A stretch of 64,000 nt of DNA from Avibacterium paragallinarum (GTDB lineage Bacteria > Pseudomonadota > Gammaproteobacteria > Enterobacterales > Pasteurellaceae), in contig NZ_UGHK01000002.1 in the NCBI RefSeq assembly GCF_900450705.1, positions 1,678,970 to 1,742,969 on the forward strand, read 5' to 3'. Made by a program: the position numbers and the translations under genes. Below are positions 55,165 through 64,000 of the stretch, in pieces (position 1 is the first letter of the stretch; every line of letters starts with the position of its first letter). The notes under the pieces are model-generated. The model searched no databases, had not been told where the DNA came from, and saw only the letters and a program-made list of their open reading frames with translations.

Positions 55165-56019
55165 ATGAAAAAAGACGATTCAATCCGCCTTATGGCAACG
55201 CCAACAGAAATGGCTCAATTTGCCGAAGATGTCGGTACATATAAAGCAACGAAAAATCAATTCTATTCTTTTCTTTCCGCAATTTCAGCAGGGGCGTTTA
55301 TTGCACTTGCTTTTGTCTTTTATACCACCACGCAAACAGGGCTAGCGAATGTGTCTTGGGGATTGGCTAAACTGGTTGGCGGTTTAGTATTCTCTGTGGG
55401 CGTGATTATGGTGGTTGTCTGTGGTTCTGAATTATTCACTTCATCAACAATGACGTTGGTGGCACGCGTAGGTCAACGAATTCATACCATTCAAATGTTA
55501 CGCAACTGGGTTGCCGTTTATGCAGGCAATTTTGTGGGCGCGATCATCATTGCGGGCTTAATTTGGTTTGCAGGGCAAACAATGGCGGTGAATGGACAAT
55601 GGGGCTTGACCATTTTAAAAACCGCACAGCACAAAATTCATCATAGCTGGTTTGAAGCCTTTAGCTTAGGCATTTTATGTAACATTATGGTGTGCATTGC
55701 GGTGTGGATGAGCTATGCAGGAAAAACCTTAACAGACAAAGCATTGATTATGATTTTACCGATCGGCTTGTTTGTTTCTTCAGGCTTTGAGCATAGCGTG
55801 GCGAATATGTTTATGATTCCCCTTGGGATCATTACAGCCCATTGCAGTTCAGCCGAGTTTTGGCAATCCCTTGGGCTAAATGCTGCACAATTTGCTGATT
55901 TAGATGTTTATCATTTTGTCGTAAAAAATCTTATTCCTGTTACGCTTGGTAATATCGTAGGTGGCGGGGTATGTATTGCATTAATGCAGTGGTTTACTAA
56001 CAGACCACATTCACATTAG
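55165..56019 (+). CDS. focA: Formate channel FocA
   Basis: FocA moves formate made by PflB across the inner membrane. The 284-residue FNT-family protein has six membrane segments with ATPTEMAQFAEDVGTYKATKN near the N-terminus, SAGAFIALAFVFYTTTQT, SELFTSSTM and VKNLIPVTLGNIVGGGVCIALMQWF. It is 74 bases upstream of pflB. Confidence 0.95.
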   Translation: MKKDDSIRLMATPTEMAQFAEDVGTYKATKNQFYSFLSAISAGAFIALAFVFYTTTQTGLANVSWGLAKLVGGLVFSVGVIMVVVCGSELFTSSTMTLVARVGQRIHTIQMLRNWVAVYAGNFVGAIIIAGLIWFAGQTMAVNGQWGLTILKTAQHKIHHSWFEAFSLGILCNIMVCIAVWMSYAGKTLTDKALIMILPIGLFVSSGFEHSVANMFMIPLGIITAHCSSAEFWQSLGLNAAQFADLDVYHFVVKNLIPVTLGNIVGGGVCIALMQWFTNRPHSH

Positions 56020-56093
56020 TTTGGCGTAAGAGCGGTTGTTTTTTCGCCGTTTTTACATAGTTAAAATTTTATTTACGTTAAAGGAAAATAGTA

Positions 56094-58406
56094 ATGACTC
56101 AACTAACAGAAGCGCAAAAAAAAGCGTGGGAAGGTTTTACTCCAGGTGACTGGCAAACCGAAGTAAACGTACGCGATTTTATTCAAAAAAACTACACCCC
56201 TTATGAAGGTGATGAATCATTCCTTGCTGGCGCAACAGAAGCGACCACGAAATTATGGAATGATGTAATGGAAAAAATTAAGGTTGAGAACAAAACTCAC
56301 GAACCTTATGACATTGATACAGATACGCCATCAACCATTACTTCTCACAAACCAGGTTACATTGAAAAAGACTTGGAAAAAATCGTCGGCTTACAAACTG
56401 ATGCACCATTAAAACGTGCCATTATGCCTTACGGTGGGATCAAAATGGTGAAAGGTTCGTGCCAAGTTTATCGCCGCGAATTAAAACCTGAAATTGAACA
56501 TATCTTTACAGAATATCGTAAAACCCATAACCAAGGGGTATTTGATGTTTACACCCCAGATATTTTACGTTGCCGTAAATCAGGCGTAATCACAGGTTTA
56601 CCAGATGCTTATGGCCGTGGCCGTATCATCGGGGATTATCGCCGTTTAGCCCTTTACGGTGCAGATTTCTTAATGAAAGATAAATTCAACCAATTTAATT
56701 CATTACAAGAAAAATTAGAGCGTGGTGAAGATATTCAAGCGACAATTCAATTACGCGAAGAAATTGCTGAACAACACCGTGCATTGGGTAAAATTAAAGA
56801 AATGGCAGCCTCTTACGGTTTTGATGTTTCTAACCCAGCAACTAACGCACAAGAAGCGGTACAATGGACTTATTTCGCTTATCTTGCAGCGGTAAAATCA
56901 CAAAATGGTGCGGCGATGTCTTTCGGTCGTGTTTCTACTTTCTTAGATATTTACATTGAACGTGATCTTAAAGCGGGCAAAATCACCGAGCAAGAAGCAC
57001 AAGAATTAATAGACCACCTTGTAATGAAATTGCGTATGGTGCGTTTCTTGCGTACTCCAGAATACGATCAATTATTCTCTGGCGACCCAATGTGGGCAAC
57101 TGAAACCTTAGCGGGTATGGGCTTAGACGGTCGTACATTAGTAACCAAAAACAGCTTCCGTATCTTACACACCCTTTACACAATGGGGCCTTCACCAGAG
57201 CCAAACTTAACCATTCTTTGGTCTGAACAGTTACCAGAAGCGTTCAAACGTTATTGTGCGAAAGTATCTATTGATACATCATCTGTACAATACGAAAACG
57301 ATGACTTAATGCGTCCAGACTTCAACAGTGATGACTATGCGATCGCTTGTTGTGTAAGCCCGATGGTTGTGGGTAAACAAATGCAATTCTTCGGTGCGCG
57401 TGCGAACCTTGCAAAAACCTTGTTATACGCAATCAATGGCGGTATTGATGAAAAATCAGGGATGCAAGTTGGGCCTAAATCAGCGCCAATTACTGATGAA
57501 GTGTTAGATTTCGATACCGTAATGGCGCGTATGGACAGCTTTATGGATTGGCTTGCTACCCAATACGTTACTGCATTGAACATCATTCACTTTATGCACG
57601 ATAAATATGCCTATGAAGCGGCATTAATGGCATTCCACGATCGTGATGTATTCCGCACAATGGCTTGCGGTATTGCAGGGCTTTCTGTGGCGGCAGACTC
57701 ATTAGCTGCGATCAAATACGCTAAAGTGAAACCAATTCGTGGCGACATCAAAGATAAAGACGGCAACGTAGTGGCATCTAACGTGGCTATCGACTTTGAA
57801 ATCGAAGGGGAATATCCACAATTCGGTAACAACGACAGCCGTGTTGATGATTTAGCGGTAGATCTAGTTGAACGCTTTATGAAGAAAATTCAAACGCATA
57901 ATACCTATCGTAACGCAACCCCAACACAATCTGTACTTACTATTACTTCTAATGTGGTTTATGGTAAGAAAACAGGTAACACCCCAGATGGTCGCCGTGC
58001 TGGTGCGCCATTCGGGCCAGGTGCAAACCCAATGCACGGACGCGATCAAAAAGGTGCGGTAGCTTCATTAACTTCTGTGGCAAAATTACCATTTGCTTAC
58101 GCAAAAGACGGGATTTCTTACACCTTCTCCATCGTACCAAATGCGTTAGGTAAAGATTATGAAGCACAAAAACGCAACCTTGCAGGCTTAATGGACGGTT
58201 ACTTCCACCACGAAGCCACGGTTGAGGGCGGACAACACTTAAACGTGAACGTAATGAACCGTGAAATGTTGTTAGATGCAATGGAAAACCCAGAAAAATA
58301 CCCACAATTAACTATTCGTGTTTCTGGTTACGCCGTGCGTTTCAACTCTTTAACTAAAGAGCAACAACAAGACGTGATTACGCGTACTTTCACGCAAGCA
58401 ATGTAA
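56094..58406 (+). CDS. pflB: Pyruvate formate-lyase
   Basis: PflB splits pyruvate into acetyl-CoA and formate by a glycyl-radical mechanism. The 770-residue protein has the active-site Cys-Cys pair in [13 protein letters not shown] and the C-terminal radical site [17 protein letters not shown]. Length near E. coli PflB (760). AAAGGAAA precedes the ATG. The activase gene pflA is 1.1 kb downstream rather than adjacent. Confidence 0.98.
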   Translation: MTQLTEAQKKAWEGFTPGDWQTEVNVRDFIQKNYTPYEGDESFLAGATEATTKLWNDVMEKIKVENKTHEPYDIDTDTPSTITSHKPGYIEKDLEKIVGLQTDAPLKRAIMPYGGIKMVKGSCQVYRRELKPEIEHIFTEYRKTHNQGVFDVYTPDILRCRKSGVITGLPDAYGRGRIIGDYRRLALYGADFLMKDKFNQFNSLQEKLERGEDIQATIQLREEIAEQHRALGKIKEMAASYGFDVSNPATNAQEAVQWTYFAYLAAVKSQNGAAMSFGRVSTFLDIYIERDLKAGKITEQEAQELIDHLVMKLRMVRFLRTPEYDQLFSGDPMWATETLAGMGLDGRTLVTKNSFRILHTLYTMGPSPEPNLTILWSEQLPEAFKRYCAKVSIDTSSVQYENDDLMRPDFNSDDYAIACCVSPMVVGKQMQFFGARANLAKTLLYAINGGIDEKSGMQVGPKSAPITDEVLDFDTVMARMDSFMDWLATQYVTALNIIHFMHDKYAYEAALMAFHDRDVFRTMACGIAGLSVAADSLAAIKYAKVKPIRGDIKDKDGNVVASNVAIDFEIEGEYPQFGNNDSRVDDLAVDLVERFMKKIQTHNTYRNATPTQSVLTITSNVVYGKKTGNTPDGRRAGAPFGPGANPMHGRDQKGAVASLTSVAKLPFAYAKDGISYTFSIVPNALGKDYEAQKRNLAGLMDGYFHHEATVEGGQHLNVNVMNREMLLDAMENPEKYPQLTIRVSGYAVRFNSLTKEQQQDVITRTFTQAM

Positions 58407-58429
58407 TTATGTTGTAGCATAAAAAGAAA

Positions 58430-58465
58430 TTAAGGGAACATAGAGGAAATCTATTGTTCCCTTAA
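58430..58465 (+). terminator. Terminator after pflB
   Basis: TTAAGGGAACA (58430-58440) and TGTTCCCTTAA (58455-58465) form an 11-bp stem with AATTTATCT following; the short inner TAG/CTA arms can extend it. Confidence 0.75.
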
Positions 58466-58494
58466 ATTTATCTGTCATATAATAAGTGCGGTAG

Positions 58495-59346
<852 letters not shown>

Positions 59347-59379
59347 ATTTTTTCACCAAGATTAAGCGATAATATGAAC

Positions 59380-59407
59380 AATCTGCCTATTCCCCAATAG
59401 GCAGATT
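59380..59407 (+). terminator. Terminator after hel
   Basis: AATCTGCCTATT (59380-59391) and AATAGGCAGATT (59396-59407) form a perfect 12-bp stem with a 4-base loop; the tail AATTTCTATTT is only moderately T-rich. Confidence 0.7.
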
Positions 59408-59466
59408 AATTTCTATTTAATTCTCGCAGGGCGAGCTAAATGCTCAAGAGCATTAAATAGAAATTA
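59407..59466. repeat. 15-bp inverted repeat with internal alternative hairpins before pflA
   Basis: TAATTTCTATTTAAT (59407-59421) is the exact complement of ATTAAATAGAAATTA (59452-59466). The 30 bases between contain CTCGC-AGG-GCGAG (59423-59435) and three overlapping GAGC/GCTC elements (59432-59435, 59440-59443, 59446-59449), so the middle GCTC can pair either way. It ends 33 bases before the pflA ATG. Confidence 0.55.
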
Positions 59467-59499
59467 ACGAATTTACATTTTCTCTAACGAAGGAATATT

Positions 59500-60240
59500 A
59501 TGTCTGTTTTAGCACGCTACCATTCTTATGAATCTTGTGGGACGGTTGATGGTCCGGGGATTCGTTTTATTCTTTTCTTGCAGGGCTGTCTGATGCGTTG
59601 CAAGTATTGCCACAACCGCGATACTTGGGATTTACACGGCGGAAAAGAAATTTCTGTAGAAGATTTAATGAAAGAAGTGGTGTCTTACCGCCATTTTATG
59701 AATGCCTCGGGCGGCGGGGTTACCGCTTCTGGCGGAGAGGCAGTGTTACAAGCGGAATTTGTGCGGGATTGGTTTCGTGCCTGTAAAAAAGAGGGGATTA
59801 ACACCTGTTTAGATACCAACGGTTTCGTGCGTCATTATGATGAAGTCATTGATGAATTGTTAGAGGTTACCGATCTTGTTTTGTTGGATTTGAAAGAATT
59901 AAATGATCGCGTACATCAAAATTTAATTGGCGTACCGAATAAACGTACCCTTGAATTTGCCAGATATTTGCAAAAACGCAATCAACGTGTTTGGGTTCGC
60001 TACGTTGTTGTACCAGGCTGGACGGACAGTGATGAAGACGTGCATTTGCTCGGGCAATTTATTCAAGATATGAAAAATATTGAAAAAGTCGAACTGCTTC
60101 CTTACCACCGCCTTGGTGCACATAAATGGGAAGCGATGGGGGAAAAATATGAACTTGAAGATGTTAAACCCCCGACAAAAGAATCTCTTGAGCATATAAA
60201 GCATATTTTACAAGGATATGGATTAGTAGTGAGCTATTAA
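59500..60240 (+). CDS. pflA: Pyruvate formate-lyase activating enzyme
   Basis: This radical-SAM enzyme installs the glycyl radical in PflB. The 246-residue protein has the [4Fe-4S] motif [19 protein letters not shown] (C-x3-C-x2-C), [18 protein letters not shown] (GGE) and a complete C-terminal half ([23 protein letters not shown]). The GAAGGAA ribosome site is 7 bases before the ATG. Confidence 0.97.
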   Translation: MSVLARYHSYESCGTVDGPGIRFILFLQGCLMRCKYCHNRDTWDLHGGKEISVEDLMKEVVSYRHFMNASGGGVTASGGEAVLQAEFVRDWFRACKKEGINTCLDTNGFVRHYDEVIDELLEVTDLVLLDLKELNDRVHQNLIGVPNKRTLEFARYLQKRNQRVWVRYVVVPGWTDSDEDVHLLGQFIQDMKNIEKVELLPYHRLGAHKWEAMGEKYELEDVKPPTKESLEHIKHILQGYGLVVSY

Positions 60241-60285
60241 CTTATCACTCACTAGTTTTAAAGCGTAGCTTAATTTATAAAAAAA

Positions 60286-60311
60286 CAGCCATTCTTGATT
60301 AAGAATGGCTG
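60286..60311 (-). terminator. Terminator of the outer-membrane-protein remnant
   Basis: On the minus strand CAGCCATTCTT, a 4-base loop and AAGAATGGCTG form a perfect 11-bp stem followed by TTTTTTTATAA. It sits 19 bases after the remnant's stop codon. The plus side lacks a T-run. Confidence 0.8.
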
Positions 60312-60329
60312 AGAATGACATAGTATGAA

Positions 60330-60416
60330 TTAAAAATAATAACCTAACTGCACGGCTAGGCTTTTATCTACGATATCGTTATGTTGGCTAAATTGCCATT
60401 TTACTCCTGTTTGAGT
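60330..60416 (-). pseudogene. C-terminal remnant of an outer-membrane beta-barrel protein
   Basis: In the 369-base gap between pflA and galM, one minus-strand frame reads TQTGVKWQFSQHNDIVDKSL then AVQLGYYF and stops at TAA (60330-60332). The alternating pattern and terminal aromatic are the signature of the last strands of a porin or opacity-type protein. The frame meets a stop about 25 bases upstream and nothing recognisable continues to 60600. A good terminator follows it, so a gene once ended here. Confidence 0.55.
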
Positions 60417-60609
60417 TAAAAATAGACATTGACAATGCACTTATCGCTAAACAGAATTTTTTGTGCTGCGTTGTGTTTTCATTGTATTCTTCTCATAAAT
60501 AAAATCGGATTTTGGGCGTGATGTTAAAATTTTCCACATATTATTATAATGCTCTACTCATATCTAGTTAATATCACTATAGGTATCTTTTCAGTTTAAC
60601 TTTAACTTG

Positions 60610-61658
60610 TTATTTCTTGCGGACACACTGAAATTTGTAATTAATCCACTGTTTATACGGTTGATGAGCTTTAGTAATGCCTCCATAGCAATACCATTCT
60701 GGGTGATTTGGGGTGTCGGGCAAACATTCTGGTTCAAGGGCGATGCCTTGATAATGCTGATAACAACCACCAATGCGATTTGGCGTGCCAGCGAGGAAAT
60801 TTCCTGTATAAACCTGCAATGCAGGGTGAGAGGTGGAAACCTCAAGGGAAAGTTGCTGGTTAGCGGAAGTTAGCACAGCACAAGGTTGCGATTGTGAAGC
60901 TTGCGTTCGGTTGAGTAAGAAAGCGTGATCGTAACCCTGAGTGAGGTGTTGCTCTTGTTGTAAGAAATCCTGAGCGATCCGTTTCGCTTGGCGGAAATCA
61001 AAACTGGTTTTTTGCACCGCTTTGAGCGGTGCGTTGGGAATGCCTTGTTGATCCACTGGCAAAAACTGATCCGCGTTGATTTTTAACCAATGTTGGCGAA
61101 TATCCGTGCCTTGTGTGGCATTATCCAAATTAAAATAGGCGTGGTTGGTTAAGTTTAGTGGCGTGTCTTCATCACATAGGGCATCAAATTCAATGCGAAC
61201 TGTATTATTTTCCATTAAACGATAAGTTACGCGAGTTTGTAAATTCCCCGTAAATCCTTGATCGCCATCGGGGGAAAAAAGAAAAAATTGTACAAAATTA
61301 TCACCGCACTTTTCAATCTGCCAACGGCGTTTGTCAAAGCCATTACCACCGTGAAGTTGATGCTTCCCTTGATTGGCATTTAAATAAACCGTTTTTCCAT
61401 TAATGCGAAAGCGACTATTGGCAATGCGATTGGCATAACGCCCCACCGTTACGCCAAGATAGGCTTGTTGTTCGGGGTAATCTTGCACTTTACAGCCCAG
61501 TAGCACTTCTTGTAAGTTGCCTTTACTGGCACTTGGCAAGAAAGCCACGTTGCCCCCCAATCCATAATGTCGATACACATTCCATTGCGATTGGTGAGCC
61601 TAAAACAGTGGAAGGGTTCACCATCAGGGGCAAGTCCTTGTTGATATTGTCTTAACAT
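60610..61658 (-). pseudogene. galM: Galactose mutarotase, frameshifted
   Basis: GalM interconverts the anomers of galactose to feed GalK. The N-terminal frame ([20 protein letters not shown]...DIMDWGATWLSCQVPVK) runs from 61658, overlapping the galK stop by 7 bases. The rest, KGNLQEVLLGCKVQDYPEQQ through NRIANSRFRINGKT, NLTNHAYFNLD and LEPECLPDTPNHPEW, is in another frame. Restoring a fourth A in GTAAAGG (TTT at 61522-61524 on plus) rejoins them as CQVPVKGNLQEV, as in E. coli GalM. Catalytic His (NLTNHAYF) and Glu (ALEPE) lie in the second part. Inactive, or a sequencing error in a short A tract. Confidence 0.85.
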
Positions 61659-62809
61659 AGACTTACCCCCTCAGAAGCCTTGCAAACATAGAAATCTTCT
61701 TTTAAGCCGGTGGTTTTTTCGTAATTTTCAACGATGATGCTTCGCACCGCTTCGACTTTTTCCGTTGGGGCAACCACCACAACACAGCCACCGAAACCGC
61801 CGCCAGTCATTCTTGCCCCTCCTGTATTGCCGATGGCAAGTTGAGCCAATCCCACCAAATAATCAATTTGTGGCACGGTGATTTCAAAATCCTCTCGCAT
61901 TGATTCGTGAGATTGTGCCATCAGTTTTCCAAGCCCTGCCAGATCGCCCTGTTTTAACGCTTCCACTGCAGCAAGCACGCGTGCATTTTCTGTGATGACG
62001 TGTCTGGCACGTTTCGCCACAATAGGATCAAGTGCGGTCAGTTCTTCCTCTCTTTTTTTGAATTGTTCTAGCGACACATCACGCAAGGCTTTTGCCCCAA
62101 AAAATGCTGCCGCTTGTTCGCATTGTTGGCGGCGGGTGTTGTATTCCCCTGCCACAAGATCGTGTTTTACTTTTGAATTGATGATCATCACTGCAACCTT
62201 GTCTGGCACGGGGGTCGGTTGGGTTTCAAGGGTGCGACAATCGATCATCAATAAATGATCTTTTTGTCCTAAAGCAGAAATGAGCTGATCCATATTGCCA
62301 CAATTTGCCCCGACAAATTGATTTTCCGCTTGCTGACCGATTAAAGCGATCTGGGTATCAGTTAGTGGAAGCTGGGCGAGCTGTTGGCAAAATTTCCCTA
62401 CTGCCACTTCAAGGGAGGCGGAAGAGCTTAAGCCCGCCGAAAGTGGTACATTACCGCTGATGACAAGATCTGCCCCTTGACGAAATTCTGGGCATTGCAT
62501 TTGAATAAATTTCACCACGCCACGCACATAGCCCGTCCATTTATGAGCGGGGTTTGGCACAATGGGATCGGCAAGATCAAACTCGTCAAACGCATCAAGA
62601 TCCGCCGCATAAACACGGAAAAGGCTATCATCACGCTTCGCTCCACACACAGCTGTACCATAATCAATAGCACAGGGCATTACAAAACCGTCATTGTAAT
62701 CGGTATGTTCACCGATGATATTGACTCGCCCTGGTGCATAAACGCAGAGATCAAAAGTGCGGTGGTATTTTTCGTTAAATTTCTGCGTGGCGTGTTGTTG
62801 TGGGAGCAT
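61652..62809 (-). CDS. galK: Galactokinase
   Basis: GalK makes galactose 1-phosphate. The 385-residue GHMP kinase has the signature [24 protein letters not shown], the ATP loop [15 protein letters not shown], and the C-terminal [15 protein letters not shown]. It lies 20 bases after galT with AGGAGAA before the ATG. The galM start overlaps its end. Confidence 0.97.
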   Translation of the reverse strand: MLPQQHATQKFNEKYHRTFDLCVYAPGRVNIIGEHTDYNDGFVMPCAIDYGTAVCGAKRDDSLFRVYAADLDAFDEFDLADPIVPNPAHKWTGYVRGVVKFIQMQCPEFRQGADLVISGNVPLSAGLSSSASLEVAVGKFCQQLAQLPLTDTQIALIGQQAENQFVGANCGNMDQLISALGQKDHLLMIDCRTLETQPTPVPDKVAVMIINSKVKHDLVAGEYNTRRQQCEQAAAFFGAKALRDVSLEQFKKREEELTALDPIVAKRARHVITENARVLAAVEALKQGDLAGLGKLMAQSHESMREDFEITVPQIDYLVGLAQLAIGNTGGARMTGGGFGGCVVVVAPTEKVEAVRSIIVENYEKTTGLKEDFYVCKASEGVSLC

Positions 62810-62829
62810 TCGTGTTCTCCTTTATTGAA

Positions 62830-63873
62830 TTAGCGTAATTGGTAATGAATGTCGCTTAACGCACGCAATCTTTCCGCCGCCTGTTCGGCGGTGAGATCAC
62901 GTTGGTTTTCAGCCAACATTTCATAGCCCACCATAAATTTTCGCACCGTAGCTGAACGTAATAATGGCGGGTAAAAATGGGCGTGTAGTTGCCAATGAGT
63001 GTTCTCTTTTCCATTAAAGGGAGCAAAATGAAAGCCCATTGAATAAGGGAAGCTGGTTTCAAATAAGTTGTCGTATTTGGTGGTTAGCTGTTTCAATGCT
63101 AATGCGAGATCCTGCTGTTGGGCTGGGGTGAGCTGAGAAAAATTCTTGCTATGGGCTTTGGGTAACAGCAAGGTTTCAAAAGGCCAAACCGCCCAATAAG
63201 GCACAAGGGCAACCCAATGTTCTGTTTCCACCACAAGGCGTTCTTTTAGGGCAAGCTCACGTTGTACATAATCCACCAGTAGCACAGTACCATATTTTTC
63301 AAAATAGCGTTGCTGAGCTTGATCTTCTTGGGCTACTTCATTGGGCAGAAAACTGCTAGCCCAAATTTGCCCGTGCGGGTGAGGGTTGGAACAGCCCATT
63401 ACCGCACCTTTATTTTCAAAAATTTGTACCCAAGGATAATGTTGCCCTAGCTCATTAAGTTGTTGTTGCCACACTTCGATCACCGATGTAATTTCTTCAA
63501 TACTGAGTAGCGGTAAGGTTTTGCTGTGATCAGGTGAAAAGCAAATTACACGGCTTTCCCCCTGTGCGGGAGCAGTTTTGAATAGGGGATCATCGGAAAG
63601 TTCTGGGCTGGGCGTATTGTTGAGTAAGGCAGAAAAATCATTTTTAAATACGAAAGGTTTGCGGTAATTGGGATTTTGTTCACCGGTAATGCGTTTATTT
63701 GTTGGACAAAGATAGCATTGAGGATCATAACTTGGCTTTTGAACTGTTTCATTTTTCTCTTGTTGCCCTTGCCACGGACGTTTTGCTCGGTGAGGGGAAA
63801 CCAGTATCCATTGTTCAGTTAGCGGATTGTAGCGACGGTGTGGGTGTTCTGTGGTGATGAATGATTCGAACAT
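62830..63873 (-). CDS. galT: Galactose-1-phosphate uridylyltransferase
   Basis: GalT exchanges UMP between UDP-glucose and galactose 1-phosphate. The 347-residue protein has the zinc site CYLCPTNKR, the nucleophilic His in [14 protein letters not shown] and FHFAPFNG. Start [16 protein letters not shown] at 63873; six upstream codons overlap the ribosome site AGAGAG. First gene of galTKM. The 127 bases to the window edge contain TATACT near 63945 on the minus strand as a possible -10, but no clear regulator site. Confidence 0.97.
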   Translation of the reverse strand: MFESFITTEHPHRRYNPLTEQWILVSPHRAKRPWQGQQEKNETVQKPSYDPQCYLCPTNKRITGEQNPNYRKPFVFKNDFSALLNNTPSPELSDDPLFKTAPAQGESRVICFSPDHSKTLPLLSIEEITSVIEVWQQQLNELGQHYPWVQIFENKGAVMGCSNPHPHGQIWASSFLPNEVAQEDQAQQRYFEKYGTVLLVDYVQRELALKERLVVETEHWVALVPYWAVWPFETLLLPKAHSKNFSQLTPAQQQDLALALKQLTTKYDNLFETSFPYSMGFHFAPFNGKENTHWQLHAHFYPPLLRSATVRKFMVGYEMLAENQRDLTAEQAAERLRALSDIHYQLR

Positions 63874-64000
63874 GATTGGCTCTCTTTTCAAACAGTGATA
63901 AAAATGAATCTTTCTATTTATTGCTTTCTGCGTAATGTGCTGTTTTATTTTTCACTTAAATGAGTATAACAGATTGCTAAAGATAAACTATTAACTTGAT

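Overview
The window is chromosomal DNA of a Pasteurellaceae bacterium in the Haemophilus-type uptake-signal group. Roughly fifty copies of the 9-mer AAGTGCGGT or its complement can be picked out by eye, several as inverted pairs that form terminators between genes. Gene content agrees: a fused gshAB, lipoprotein e(P4), an LgtF-like LOS glucosyltransferase and the PPTase-hflK-hflC cluster. The species cannot be fixed from the sequence alone (Haemophilus, Avibacterium, Aggregatibacter and Pasteurella all fit). No tRNA, rRNA or CRISPR array was seen.

Layout. 1-0.7 kb: 5' part of an MdoB/LTA-synthase-like membrane protein. 0.9-3.1 kb: rpsP-rimM-trmD-rplS operon. 3.2-6 kb: two LOS glycosyltransferases and a frameshifted HAD phosphatase. 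6-9.3 kb: mannose-family PTS manXYZ plus a small membrane protein. 9.3-13.1 kb: a BcgI-like restriction-modification cassette between two 64-bp direct repeats, with a G10 tract in its specificity gene. 13.1-21.7 kb: gshAB, the isc operon and trmJ. 21.8-28.2 kb: suhB, Cof phosphatase, DyP peroxidase, trmN6, srmB, asd. 28.2-29.6 and 37.9-39.3 kb: two nearly identical IS3-family (IS150-like) elements in the same orientation. Between them: htpG, a lipoprotein, a PPTase, hflKC, a periplasmic protein, rpiA and serA. 39.3-41.1 kb: remnant of a second R-M gene whose specificity part carries a G9 tract. 41.2-50.1 kb: mltG-tmk-holB-tatD, DUF1523, paeA, rpmE, priA, ftsN. 50.3-54.9 kb: msrPQ facing a hinT-ycfL-nagZ-rlmC operon. 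55-60.2 kb: focA-pflB, e(P4), pflA. 60.3-64 kb: an outer-membrane-protein remnant and galTKM.

Most of the window is housekeeping. The unusual part is the DNA-modification capacity. Two unrelated specificity genes each carry a long poly-G tract exactly at the junction between target-recognition domains (TRDs), the arrangement expected of phase-variable recognition. In the BcgI-like system the tract stands between a complete two-TRD subunit and a third TRD in another frame, so slippage would add a third domain rather than simply switch the gene off.

Several genes are broken in this strain: galM (1-nt loss), rlmC (in-frame amber codon plus an 11-bp duplication past its end), a Cof phosphatase (1-nt gain) and the R-M remnant. 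Structured leaders or intergenic elements precede msrP, asd and pflA.
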